A stretch of DNA of 64,000 nucleotides from assembly GCA_964586675.1 (NCBI GenBank), contig CAZPHQ010000002.1:1-64000 (forward strand). The letters run 5' to 3'. The position numbers and the translations under genes are program-made. This stretch comes from JADLGH01 sp964586675. Lineage in GTDB: Bacteria > Desulfobacterota_D > UBA1144 > Nemesobacterales > UBA2774. Of the stretch, positions 53,958-62,879 are shown one piece after another (within the stretch, counting starts at the first letter, position 1; each line of letters starts with the position of its first letter). Under the pieces are notes generated by a model. It had not been told where the DNA came from. It was given only the letters and a program-made list of their open reading frames with translations, and ran no database searches.

Positions 53958-55571
53958 TTAAACCTCCAGCTCCTTCTTTTTTCCGTAACCGTATGTCCAG
54001 TCAGTCACCTGCGGTATCTCTTCGAAATTTTCGTGCGGCGGCGGCGATGGCGTCTGCCACTCGAGAGAAAGCGAGTTGTAAGGATTTTCGGGCGCCTTTT
54101 CGCCGTTTATAAGCCCGGATATAAGGTTTATAGCCATGATAAGTATTCCGAACCCCAGTATCCACGAGCCGTAGGTCGAGAGCGCCATGAGCGATTCGAA
54201 TTCAGCCGGGTAGGACGCATAGCGCCTGGGCATGCCCTGGATGCCGAGGAAGAACTGCGGGAAGAAAGTTACGTTAAAGCCGACGAAGATGAAGAACCAT
54301 GCTATCTTCGCGACGGTTTCGTTGAACATCCTGCCGAACCACTTCGGGTACCAGAAGTGAAGCGCGCCGAAGAAGCCCATGACGGTGCCGCCTATCATGA
54401 CATAGTGCATGTGCGCTACGACGAAGTAGGTGTCGTGGAGGTGAATGTCGGCCGCGAGCGCCCCGAGGAATACCCCCGTGAGGCCGCCTATCGTGAAGAG
54501 GAATATGAATCCGAGGGCGTAGAGCATTGCGGAATGGAGCTGAATAGAGCCTTTGTAAAGCGTCGCCGTCCAGTTGAAAACCTTTATGGCTGTCGGTATC
54601 GCGACGAGGAACGTCAGGAACGAGAATATCATCGCCGCCGTTTCCGATATACCGCTCGTGAACATGTGGTGCGCCCAGACGAGAAAGCTTATGAACGCGA
54701 TGCCGAGGCTGGAATACGCTATGGCCTTGTAGCCGAAAATCGGCTTTCTGGAGAAGACCGGGATTATTTCCGAAATAACGCCCATCGCCGGGATGATCAT
54801 GATGTAAACGGCCGGATGGGAGTAGAACCAGAAAAAGTTCTGAAAGAGAATCGGGTCGCCGCCCTTGGCCGGGTCGAAGAACCCGACGCCGAGCGTCCTT
54901 TCGGTGATGAGAAGAAGAAGGGTGATGCCGACGACCGGGGTCGCGAGGAGCTGGAGCACCGCGGTTGCATAAGAGGCCCATATGAAGAGTGGAAGCCTGT
55001 GCCACGTCATGCCCGGAGCCCTCATTTTATGGGTCGTGACGATGAAGTTAAGACCTGTCAGGATCGAAGAGAACCCGAGAACGAAAACGCCGAAAGTCAT
55101 GAGAACGACGTCCGTGTTGGTTGTCGCGCTGTAGGGCGTGTAGAAAGTCCATCCTGTATCGGCAGGCTTTAAAAGGGCGAAGAGAAGAATCGCCGTGCCG
55201 AGGAGGTATATCCAGTAGCTCGCGATGTTGAGCTTGGGGAACGCGACGTCCCTCGCGCCTATCATTAGAGGGATGAGAAAATTACCGAAGCTCGCCGCGA
55301 GGCCGGGAACGATAAAGAAGAAAACCATTATCGAGCCGTGCAGCGTGAAGAGGACGTTGTAGGTGTGCGGGTCGACGAAGTCGGAGGCGGGGGTAAGCAG
55401 CTCGAACCTCATCAGAAGAGCGATGACCCCTGCTATCAGGAAGAACAGGGATATCGAAACCAGATAAAGTATCCCTATCCGTTTATGGTCCGTGGTGAGG
55501 ATCCAGGAGAGAAAACCCTTTTTCTCCAGGAACGGAACATATACATTGTGGGCAATCGAATGATTTGCCAT
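53958..55571 (-). CDS. ctaD: cytochrome c oxidase subunit I, A2 type
   Basis: A 537-residue haem-copper oxidase subunit I with 12 or more helices. Haem a ligands are His78 (TLHGSIM) and His389. CuB ligands are His252 and His301-302 (AHHMF), with the cross-linked Tyr256. Haem a3 is bound by His387 (AHMHY). The D-channel end reads YSHPAVY (residues 250-256): the usual Glu of HPEVY is replaced by Ala while Tyr-Ser precede it, the mark of A2-type oxidases. It reduces O2 to water and pumps protons. The gene is between ctaC and ctaE in the operon. Confidence 0.97.
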   Translation of the reverse strand: MANHSIAHNVYVPFLEKKGFLSWILTTDHKRIGILYLVSISLFFLIAGVIALLMRFELLTPASDFVDPHTYNVLFTLHGSIMVFFFIVPGLAASFGNFLIPLMIGARDVAFPKLNIASYWIYLLGTAILLFALLKPADTGWTFYTPYSATTNTDVVLMTFGVFVLGFSSILTGLNFIVTTHKMRAPGMTWHRLPLFIWASYATAVLQLLATPVVGITLLLLITERTLGVGFFDPAKGGDPILFQNFFWFYSHPAVYIMIIPAMGVISEIIPVFSRKPIFGYKAIAYSSLGIAFISFLVWAHHMFTSGISETAAMIFSFLTFLVAIPTAIKVFNWTATLYKGSIQLHSAMLYALGFIFLFTIGGLTGVFLGALAADIHLHDTYFVVAHMHYVMIGGTVMGFFGALHFWYPKWFGRMFNETVAKIAWFFIFVGFNVTFFPQFFLGIQGMPRRYASYPAEFESLMALSTYGSWILGFGILIMAINLISGLINGEKAPENPYNSLSLEWQTPSPPPHENFEEIPQVTDWTYGYGKKKELEV

Positions 55572-55600
55572 TTTAAATCGCCTCCTTGAACTGAAACCCT

Positions 55601-56539
55601 TTATTTTAGTGTTTTGATGTAGGCAATCACTGCCGTCACTTCTTCGTCACTTAGTATACCCTTAAACGACGGCATCACGGGCTGAAAGCCCTTGACTATC
55701 TTGGCCTGCGGCTCAAGTATGGATTCCCTTATATAATTCTCGTCCGCATCGACCGAAGAGCCGTCTGAAAGCTCCACATTGTGTCCGAAGATGCCTTTAA
55801 ACGAAGGGCCGACGAGCGTGGAGCCGTCTATGCTGTGACATGCGTTGCATCCTTTTTCCTTATAGATCTTTTCACCGAGCTCGGCCGGCGGCAGAGACGC
55901 CACGGCCTGCCCCTGCTGCCCCGGAACACCGTGCTCCCAGATGTCGTAGGCCTCGGGGCTTAGAACGTTGACCTTGCCCAGCATGACCGAGTGGCCCGTG
56001 CCGCAGTACTCTGCGCAGAATATGTCGAAGGTTCCTATCTTCGTGGGCGTGAACCAGAGCTGAACGTATCTGCCCGGGAGCACGTCCTGCTTTACGCGGA
56101 ACCCGGGAATGAAGAAGCTGTGGAGAACGTCGTCCGACATCATGACCATCCTCACAGGGATGTTCTGCTCGACGTAAAGTTCGTTGAGTGTCTTCTTGCC
56201 GTTGTAATAGTCGAATGTCCAGAGCCACTGCTTGCCTGTGACCGTTATGTCCATGGCGTCGGCCGGGGGTGTTCTCATCTCCTTATACACGACGAAGCCG
56301 TACACGAAAAGGGCTATGAGGAGTATGGACGGAATGACGGTCCAGATAATTTCAAGCGGCTCGCTGCCGGTTATGTAAGGCGTTTCCTCGTTATCTCTCT
56401 TTCTCCTGTACTTGACCGCGAATATGATAAGGATCGCGGTTATGAGCAGGAAGAAGATGAGGGATAACACGGTTATTACGAAAAGCACCCCGTCTACCTT
56501 GCTCGCAAGATTAGATGCTACCTCTGGAATCCAAGTCAT
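55601..56539 (-). CDS. ctaC: cytochrome c oxidase subunit II with fused cytochrome c
   Basis: A 312-residue subunit II with two N-terminal transmembrane helices (about residues 18-42 and 65-88). The cupredoxin CuA site is His in DDVLHSFFIPGF plus CAEYCGTGHSVM (about residues 175-186). A cytochrome c domain follows, with the haem site GCNACHSIDG (about residues 232-241) and a distal Met in QPVMPSFKG. This fusion defines a caa3-type oxidase. It accepts electrons and passes them from the attached haem c through CuA to subunit I. It starts 26 bases after the SCO gene. Confidence 0.96.
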   Translation of the reverse strand: MTWIPEVASNLASKVDGVLFVITVLSLIFFLLITAILIIFAVKYRRKRDNEETPYITGSEPLEIIWTVIPSILLIALFVYGFVVYKEMRTPPADAMDITVTGKQWLWTFDYYNGKKTLNELYVEQNIPVRMVMMSDDVLHSFFIPGFRVKQDVLPGRYVQLWFTPTKIGTFDIFCAEYCGTGHSVMLGKVNVLSPEAYDIWEHGVPGQQGQAVASLPPAELGEKIYKEKGCNACHSIDGSTLVGPSFKGIFGHNVELSDGSSVDADENYIRESILEPQAKIVKGFQPVMPSFKGILSDEEVTAVIAYIKTLK

Positions 56540-56565
56540 GAGTCTATTTTAAACCTCCCATTCTC

Positions 56566-57381
56566 CTATTCGTGTCCTTTTTTCTCTCTCCTCCAGAAAT
56601 ACGTAAGCACGCCGCAAAGGGTCAGCAGGGTGACGACCCCTCCCGCCTTCATGACATTGAGGGCTTTGAGCGCGTACCTTTTCCCGATCGGGTCGAACTC
56701 GTAGCAGAAGAGCATTACCTTGTTGAGTATTTCGGAGGTCCCGATCTCCCCTTTCGCCGCTTCCATTAGAGAGAGCCTGAAATCAAGAGGCTCGTATTGA
56801 ATGCCTTCCAGATAACGCGAAATCCTTCCGTCAGGCGTTATGACTATCATGGCCGAGGGATGGGCGAATTCTTCGCCGTCCTCAAGGAATTTAAATCCCA
56901 CGGCGCCTGTCAGTTTCGCTATGTTGCCGGCGTCTCCGGTGAGGAACATCCATTCCTCTGAAGACGGCTCGCCGCGCATCACGCTCTTCCTGTATCTTTC
57001 GCCTTTTTCCGCCGCCTTCGAAGGCGTATCGTCCTTGTCGAAGCTGACTGTAAGAATCCTGAAATCCTTCCCGACGCTGAAGGCCTGCTGCTCGTTGACG
57101 ACCTGTAAAAGCCCGTCGGTTGCGAAATTGCAGATGCGGGGGCAGTCGAAGTAAACGAGGCTAAGCACTGTCGGGCCGTCCTTGTAGAGAGCATCCCTGA
57201 AATCGATCTCCTTTCCGCTCTCGTCCGTCAACGTTATGCCTTCCGGGATGACGTCGCCCAGCTTATTGTCCAATCCCACGTTTTTAATGTCTCTGGAATC
57301 CGTAATAGCAGCCGCTAAATCGGTGCACAGCAGTAAGGCGAGGAGCGCCAGTAGATACATTTTCAATCGCTTTTTATCCAT
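56566..57381 (-). CDS. SCO1/SenC copper chaperone
   Basis: A 271-residue thioredoxin-fold protein with an N-terminal signal or anchor (YLLALLALLLCTDLAAA) and an extra C-terminal transmembrane segment (GGVVTLLTLCGVLTYFW) with a charged tail. The copper ligands are the two Cys of YFDCPRICN (about residues 78-86) and the His in EEFAHPSAM (about residues 171-179). It delivers copper to the CuA site of subunit II. It is the first gene of the operon with ctaC, ctaD, ctaE, ctaF, ctaA and ctaB, which fits that role. The double membrane anchoring is common in this subgroup. Confidence 0.93.
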   Translation of the reverse strand: MDKKRLKMYLLALLALLLCTDLAAAITDSRDIKNVGLDNKLGDVIPEGITLTDESGKEIDFRDALYKDGPTVLSLVYFDCPRICNFATDGLLQVVNEQQAFSVGKDFRILTVSFDKDDTPSKAAEKGERYRKSVMRGEPSSEEWMFLTGDAGNIAKLTGAVGFKFLEDGEEFAHPSAMIVITPDGRISRYLEGIQYEPLDFRLSLMEAAKGEIGTSEILNKVMLFCYEFDPIGKRYALKALNVMKAGGVVTLLTLCGVLTYFWRREKKGHE

Positions 57382-57482
57382 TATCGACGACCGTCTCGCC
57401 CCACCCGGATAACGCGGAAACCATTGATTGGAATCCGGAATCGCACTGCAAATATTAAATCATTTTGTGGGTGGGTGAGGAC

Positions 57483-57512
57483 ATTATAATACAACCGCGG
57501 CCGATAAAATAA
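57483..57512 (-). promoter_or_regulatory. candidate promoter of the oxidase operon
   Basis: A consensus TATAAT on the minus strand (complement of 57483-57488) lies 95-100 bases ahead of the SCO start. About 18 bases further upstream is a weak TTATTT as -35. It is the best match in the 268-base divergent gap before the SCO gene. Confidence 0.35.
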
Positions 57513-57614
57513 CCGCAAGAAAATACTCCCCGGACAACCTGAAAACGTGGAAGATTCTATCCTATAATACCCTCATGTCAAGTTAACTCCGCGCCGCTCC
57601 GGCAGCGGGCGACG

Positions 57615-57642
57615 TTGAATTATGCAGTTTAGATTTTAGAAT
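57615..57642 (+). promoter_or_regulatory. candidate promoter of the S58 peptidase gene, possibly leaderless
   Basis: TTGAAT (57615-57620) and TAGAAT (57637-57642) are spaced 16 bases. The expected start, six or seven bases after the -10, falls on or next to the ATG at 57650, and there is no Shine-Dalgarno before that ATG. A leaderless mRNA is therefore possible. Confidence 0.4.
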
Positions 57643-57649
57643 AATTACG

Positions 57650-58621
57650 ATGATATCGATTACTCAAACAGGCCTTAAGGTAGGGCACGCATCCGACCCG
57701 GAGGCCATAACGGGATGCACTGTGCTTCTCTTCGACAAGCCGGCCGCGGGGGCTATAGACTTAAGAGGCGGCGGCACGAGCACGAGGCAGATAGACTCCC
57801 TCCTTTCGCACAACACTTTCGGCAGCATACACGGCCTCCTCCTGACAGGCGGAAGCGCGTTCGGCCTCGACGCCGCCGGCGGGGTCATGAGGTACCTCGA
57901 AGAGAGGCGCGTCGGGCTCGACGTCGGGTACGGCCTCGTCGTGCCGTCCGTGCCGACGGCCGTCATATTCGACATCGGCATAGGGAAGAATATAAGACCA
58001 GACGCGGCCATGGGCTATAAAGCGTGCGTTAACGCTTCCTACGACGGCGTCGAAGAGGGAAGCGTAGGAGCGGGAACCGGCGCCACGATAGGAAAGCTCC
58101 TCGGCCTTAAGCACGCGACAAAGGGCGGGCTCGGGACAGCAGCCTACAGATTCGACAACGGCGCCGTAGTAGGCGTCATCGCGGTAGTGAACGCCTTCGG
58201 CGACGTGGTTTCGAGAGAAGACGGCAGGATCATCGCCGGGGCGAGGAAGACGCCAGAGAGCCCGGAATTCGCCGGCACGGTGAACCTCTTCAAGGAAGGC
58301 GTCAGGTTCCGGCCCGGCGAGGGAAGGAACACCACTCTCGCCGTCGTCGCCGTAAACGCCCGGTTCTCGAAGCCCGAGCTCGGGAGAATAGCCAGCATAG
58401 CGCAGACGGGGCTCTCCCGCGTGATATCGCCCGCGCATACAGTCGCCGACGGCGACGTCGTCATGGCCGTCTCCTGCGGGGACATGGAAGGGGATGCGAA
58501 TGTTACTGGGATAGTCGCTGCCGAGCTCATCGAAGCTGCGATAATGAGGGCGGTACATCTATCGAAGGGTATGGGCGGAGTGCCCAGCGTGAGCGATCTG
58601 AAAGAAGGCGGCTTTACCTGA
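57650..58621 (+). CDS. P1 (S58, DmpA/BapA-type) peptidase
   Basis: A 323-residue member of the S58 N-terminal nucleophile family. It begins ITQTGLKVGHASDPEAITGC and has GGGTSTRQIDSL and LLLTGGSAFGLDAAGGV (about residues 64-80). The autocleavage region is GEGRNTTLAVVAVNA (about residues 223-237), with Thr at the expected nucleophile position after Asn, a variant common in this subfamily. Such enzymes remove N-terminal residues or beta-amino acids from peptides. No signal peptide is seen. Its end overlaps the rodA end by eight bases on the opposite strand. The exact substrate is unknown. Confidence 0.9.
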   Translation: MISITQTGLKVGHASDPEAITGCTVLLFDKPAAGAIDLRGGGTSTRQIDSLLSHNTFGSIHGLLLTGGSAFGLDAAGGVMRYLEERRVGLDVGYGLVVPSVPTAVIFDIGIGKNIRPDAAMGYKACVNASYDGVEEGSVGAGTGATIGKLLGLKHATKGGLGTAAYRFDNGAVVGVIAVVNAFGDVVSREDGRIIAGARKTPESPEFAGTVNLFKEGVRFRPGEGRNTTLAVVAVNARFSKPELGRIASIAQTGLSRVISPAHTVADGDVVMAVSCGDMEGDANVTGIVAAELIEAAIMRAVHLSKGMGGVPSVSDLKEGGFT

Positions 58622-59738
58622 GCTCGACCGCCGCTTCGGGCATCGGGAATTTCCTCATCCTTATGCCGAGCACTATTCCAATCCCTATCATGGCTGTCAG
58701 CGTCGACGAGCCGCCGTAGCTCATTATGAGAAGCGGCACACCCGTGATCGGAAGAAGGCCTATGACCATGCCGACGTTGACCACGGCGTGCCAGAAGAAC
58801 ATCGCGGCTATGCCGTAGCAAACCAGGATCGAGTATTTGTCCTTAGATCGGCTGGCGGTATCGAGAATCCATAGAATTATCATGAAGTAGAGAAGGAGCG
58901 CGAACGTTCCGCCGAGAAATCCCCATTCCTCGGCTAGGACGGAAAATGCGAAGTCTGTCTGCTGCGCCGGGATGAACCGGAGCTGCGACTGCGAGCCGGC
59001 CATGAACCCTTTCCCCGCGAGCTTGCCCGAGCCGACAGCTATCTGCGACTGTATGGCGTTATACCCGGAATTGAGCGGGTCGCGCGCAGGGTCGAGAAAA
59101 GTCATGATTCGGCTCTTCTGGTAAGGCTTCATGAAGTAGTGCCACGCGGGATAAGAGAACCCGACGACCACGGCGAGTATGACGAGCAGGGCGATCTTCT
59201 TTACGCCCATGAAGAGGATCATGCTGCCCGATATCAGTATTATCAGGAGCCCCGTGCCAAGGTCGGGCTGCAGCATGACAAGCACCAGCGGGAGCGCGAC
59301 GAGAAGCGCGGGCTTCACGAGATCGGGAAGGCCGTAGGGAAACCCTTCGTAGTCGCTGTCGTAAAACCTGGCGAGCGCGAGAACGACCGGAATCTTTGCG
59401 AGCTCGGAGGGCTGAATGCTGGCGAAGGAGCCCAGCATTATCCAGCTCTTGGAGCCGGCCACCTCCTTCCCGAAGACGAGCACGATGAGCAAGAGCAGCA
59501 TCGATACGCAGTAGATGTGAAGAGAGTATCTCTTTATCAGCTTGTTGTTTACGAAAGACACGAGGACCATGACAACCATGCCGATAGAAAGCCATACGGC
59601 CTGCTTCTTGAAATATACGAGGCCCGTCTGATATGAAGCGCTGTAAAGATTGAGGAGCGAAAGTATGGAGAAGGCGAGCGCCATGAAGAAAAGCGACCAC
59701 CCGAAGCTGTAGAGAAGCCGCCGGTCAAACATTATCAT
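58614..59738 (-). CDS. rodA: rod-shape peptidoglycan polymerase RodA
   Basis: A 374-residue SEDS-family membrane protein with about ten helices. Typical elements are FGKEVAGSKSWIMLGSFASIQPSELAKIP (read in parts, about residues 89-117, with the QPSE motif) and GLLPITGVPLLIMSYGG near the C-terminus. It polymerises lipid II into glycan strands together with PBP2. The gene overlaps mrdA by 14 bases and is the last of the mreB-mreC-mreD-mrdA-rodA unit. The normal start MIMFDRRLLYSF is within that overlap. Confidence 0.95.
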   Translation of the reverse strand: MIMFDRRLLYSFGWSLFFMALAFSILSLLNLYSASYQTGLVYFKKQAVWLSIGMVVMVLVSFVNNKLIKRYSLHIYCVSMLLLLIVLVFGKEVAGSKSWIMLGSFASIQPSELAKIPVVLALARFYDSDYEGFPYGLPDLVKPALLVALPLVLVMLQPDLGTGLLIILISGSMILFMGVKKIALLVILAVVVGFSYPAWHYFMKPYQKSRIMTFLDPARDPLNSGYNAIQSQIAVGSGKLAGKGFMAGSQSQLRFIPAQQTDFAFSVLAEEWGFLGGTFALLLYFMIILWILDTASRSKDKYSILVCYGIAAMFFWHAVVNVGMVIGLLPITGVPLLIMSYGGSSTLTAMIGIGIVLGIRMRKFPMPEAAVELR

Positions 59739-61533
59739 CGGCGTCTCTCTCCTTCTTAAGGTTGAAGTAGTACTCGATTATCTTTTTCGCCAGCGGGGCC
59801 GCAACCGCTCCACCCTTGCCGCCGTGCTCGACGACGACCGTAACCGCGATCTCCGGTTTGTCCGCGGGGGCGTAGGACGTGAACCAGGCGTGGTCCATGT
59901 GCTTCTTCGCGTCCGTCTGTGAATCGAGGGAGATTACCTGCGCCGTTCCCGTCTTCCCTGCTACCTTAACGTCCTTTAGCAGCGCCCCCCTCCCCGTTCC
60001 GCCCGGGTCGTTTACTACCCCGACCATGGCTTCCCTTATGAGAGCGAGTGTCCTGTCGTCAATCGGCAGATGCCCCCTTGGCGGGATGTTGTTCACTGTC
60101 GACTCCCCGCTGAAAGCGACCTCCTTTACCACGAGCCTCGGGGTGAGAAGCGTGCCTCCGTTGGCGATGGAGGCTGTCATCATCGCGACCTGGAGCGGGG
60201 TCGTGCTCACATAACCCTGGCCTATAGCAGAAACTATCGTCTCGCCCTTGTACCAAGGCGTCTTGAATCTTTCCTGTTTCCATTCCCTGCTCGGCGCGAC
60301 CCCGACCCTCTCCTCGATGCCGATACCTGTCGGCTGGCCGAATCCGAACGCGGTCATGTATTTCGCGAAGGTGTCTATGCCGAGCTTCTCTGCGAGCCTG
60401 TAGAAATAGACGTCGCATGAATGGACAAGCGCAGACCGCATGTTCACCGTCCCGTGCCCTCCCCTCTTCCAGCACCTGTACGTATGCGTGCCGAGCCTGT
60501 AGGAGCCGGGGCAGTGGATGGTGGTGTCCGGGTTGAAAACCCCTTCCTTGATGGCCGCGGCGAGAGGAACCATTTTGAATACGGAGCCCGGGGCGTAGAG
60601 GCCCTGAGTCGCCCTGTTTATAAGGGGATAATTTTTATCGTTAAGGAGCTCGTTCCATCTCTTCGAATCGATTCCCTTGACGAAGTCGGCCGGGTCGAAT
60701 GTCGGCCTGCTGGCCATCGCGAGCACGTCTCCGTTCCTCACGTCGACGACTACTATCGCGCCGAACTCTTCCCCGAGAGCCTCTTCCGCCGCAGTCTGAA
60801 GGTCCATGTCTATAGACAGCACCACATCCTTGCCCGGAACGCTGTTCTTGTTGATGAGGTCCTTTCTGAAAAGATCGGAGTTCACTTCCCTTCCGAGCGC
60901 GTCCGTCACTTTTTGCACGTATCCGTCTTCGCCCCTTAAGGAATCCTCCCACGTCTTTTCGACGCCGCTCTTTCCGACGAGTCCGTTCCAGTTAAGCTCG
61001 GGGTTGGCGCTCAGCTCGTCCTCGCTCACCTTCCCTATGTATCCGAGGAAAGACGCACCGAGAACGCCGTGCGGATACTGCCGCAGATTGTTGACTTCGA
61101 TTATGAGCCCGGGAAGCGAGCTTCTCCGCGCTTCTATGACAGCGAGCTGGTCGCGGTTGATGTCCTGCGCGACGAGGACGGCCTTGAACCGGTTCTTTCT
61201 AGTTGCCTGAAGGATTTTGTCCCTGACCTTCGCGCCGTCGACATCGAGTATGATGGAGAGATTATCGCTCAGGGACTGAATGTTTTCGACGTCCTTCGGA
61301 AGGACGTATATGTCGAACGACGGGCGGTTCACGACGAGCTCGCGGCCGTGGCGGTCGAGCACCCTTCCGCGCGGGGCAGGGACCCTTTCGATCCTGATCC
61401 TGTTGCCGATCGAAAAGCTCTCGTACTCGTCGCCCTTTATGACCTGGAGGAACCAGAGCCTCGAAACGAGCCCGACGAAAGCGATCGCCAGTATGATCGT
61501 CGATATGACGAGCTTACCTCTGAAGTCTTGCAT
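59725..61533 (-). CDS. mrdA: penicillin-binding protein 2
   Basis: A 602-residue class B PBP. It has one N-terminal transmembrane helix (about residues 9-30), a pedestal domain and a transpeptidase domain. The catalytic motifs are SxxK in APGSVFKMVP (Ser about residue 313), SxN-type HSCDVYFYR (about residue 369) and KTGTAQV (about residue 530). It cross-links peptidoglycan during elongation, as partner of RodA. It overlaps both mreD (20 bases) and rodA (14 bases). Confidence 0.96.
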   Translation of the reverse strand: MQDFRGKLVISTIILAIAFVGLVSRLWFLQVIKGDEYESFSIGNRIRIERVPAPRGRVLDRHGRELVVNRPSFDIYVLPKDVENIQSLSDNLSIILDVDGAKVRDKILQATRKNRFKAVLVAQDINRDQLAVIEARRSSLPGLIIEVNNLRQYPHGVLGASFLGYIGKVSEDELSANPELNWNGLVGKSGVEKTWEDSLRGEDGYVQKVTDALGREVNSDLFRKDLINKNSVPGKDVVLSIDMDLQTAAEEALGEEFGAIVVVDVRNGDVLAMASRPTFDPADFVKGIDSKRWNELLNDKNYPLINRATQGLYAPGSVFKMVPLAAAIKEGVFNPDTTIHCPGSYRLGTHTYRCWKRGGHGTVNMRSALVHSCDVYFYRLAEKLGIDTFAKYMTAFGFGQPTGIGIEERVGVAPSREWKQERFKTPWYKGETIVSAIGQGYVSTTPLQVAMMTASIANGGTLLTPRLVVKEVAFSGESTVNNIPPRGHLPIDDRTLALIREAMVGVVNDPGGTGRGALLKDVKVAGKTGTAQVISLDSQTDAKKHMDHAWFTSYAPADKPEIAVTVVVEHGGKGGAVAAPLAKKIIEYYFNLKKERDADDNV

Positions 61534-62002
61534 ATGCCTTTCCAGCCGCCCAGAATAAAGGCAGCCCGACGGCGGTATTGACCAGGCCCTGGAGCAATAT
61601 CTCTCCGAGCGTCAGTCTGAAGCCGGACTCTCCCCTTACACTTATTATAGTCATTATGAACAGCCAGGTAAAAATAGTGCTTGCGAATATGACGAGCCCC
61701 TGGACGAGATACTTCTTGAGATAGACGTGGCTCGAGCTCGTCTTTACGAGAATGTACGCGCTCAGGCGCGAGAGCGTGAACGTCCCGGGGAGATTCCCCG
61801 AGAGAACGTCCATGAGGTACCCGTTCCCCGCGGCTATAAGGAAGCCGCCCCTCGCTTCGGAATATATCGCCAGGAAAACTATGAATATCAGGTTGAGGTC
61901 TGGGTAAAAATATCCCTCGCGCGGGGACAGCACCGTCGACTGAATCGTTATCAGCACGAGCGACAGCACGGCGAGCAGGGAAATCGTAAGGGCCCTATTC
62001 AT
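61514..62002 (-). CDS. mreD: rod shape-determining protein MreD
   Basis: A 162-residue hydrophobic protein with about five helices, matching MreD in size and in the segment YPDLNLIFIVFLAIYSEARGG (in parts). MreD is an integral membrane component of the elongasome, linking MreC and the cytoskeleton to wall synthesis. Sequence conservation in this family is low, so position between mreC (8-base overlap) and mrdA (20-base overlap) is part of the evidence. Confidence 0.92.
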   Translation of the reverse strand: MNRALTISLLAVLSLVLITIQSTVLSPREGYFYPDLNLIFIVFLAIYSEARGGFLIAAGNGYLMDVLSGNLPGTFTLSRLSAYILVKTSSSHVYLKKYLVQGLVIFASTIFTWLFIMTIISVRGESGFRLTLGEILLQGLVNTAVGLPLFWAAGKAYARLQR

Positions 62003-62822
62003 TCAGCACCAGGCTGTTTACCGGTTTTTGTATGATCAGCACTTCCTCGAGCGAATTCAGATGTACGTGCGGGGAAACTTCGGCGTTGATGAAGCTTCCC
62101 TTGGAGCTTATGCCGGTGACCGTACCGATGACGACACCCTTCGGGAAAAAGCCGTCCTTCCCGGAGGATATGACCTTGTCCCCTTCGCTCACGTCGGATT
62201 TCTTTTCTATGTAATCCATCTCGCAGCCCGCGCCTGTCCCTTTGACTATGCCCCTGGCGCGCGTCCTGTGTATGTAGGCGTCTACGGCGCTCACCGGGTC
62301 CGTAATCAGGAGCACTTCGGAGCTCCTGTCGCCGGCGAGCAATATCCTGCCGACTATACCGTCGAATGACGCGACAGGCATGCCTTCGATAATGCCGTCT
62401 CTCGTGCCTTTATCGACTATTATCACCTGCGAGCGGAGTATCGAAGGGCTCGCGCCGATAACGTTGGCGGACACGGCGGGGTAAGAGCTCTCCTCCCTGA
62501 ATTCGAGTAGCTTTTTCAGCCTCGTGTTCTGGACGCCGGCCTCGGAGAGCTCGAACTTCTCGCGGCGTAAGCGGCTTATTTCATCCTTGAGCCGAACGTT
62601 CTCCTCCTTGAGATTCACGAGGCGAATGTAGTCGTTCCACACCCCCGTCATGCCTTTCGCGACGGACGACACGAGCTTCTGCGGGTAGTAGGCTAGAGTG
62701 AGCACGAACTTCGCTGCGGGCGTCTGCGAGTTCTTTTCGTCGAGGTCAAGAGAGAACAGCTGTATCGCTATGAACAGGAGAACGAGAACTATGAATATAG
62801 TACGGCGTTTCAGAAAGCCCAT
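61995..62822 (-). CDS. mreC: rod shape-determining protein MreC
   Basis: A 275-residue bitopic membrane protein. One N-terminal helix (IFIVLVLLFIAIQLFSL, about residues 9-25) precedes a coiled coil (about residues 66-100, LVNLKEENVRLKDEISRLRR) and two beta-barrel domains (ANVIGASPSILRSQVIIVDKG, in parts). MreC is the periplasmic scaffold of the elongasome. The gene lies 57 bases after mreB and overlaps mreD by eight bases. Confidence 0.95.
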   Translation of the reverse strand: MGFLKRRTIFIVLVLLFIAIQLFSLDLDEKNSQTPAAKFVLTLAYYPQKLVSSVAKGMTGVWNDYIRLVNLKEENVRLKDEISRLRREKFELSEAGVQNTRLKKLLEFREESSYPAVSANVIGASPSILRSQVIIVDKGTRDGIIEGMPVASFDGIVGRILLAGDRSSEVLLITDPVSAVDAYIHRTRARGIVKGTGAGCEMDYIEKKSDVSEGDKVISSGKDGFFPKGVVIGTVTGISSKGSFINAEVSPHVHLNSLEEVLIIQKPVNSLVLNE

Positions 62823-62879
62823 GGCTGCGCGTTAACACCTGAAATCCCTTAACCTTAAAAACTGAATCTGAGTTTCGTC

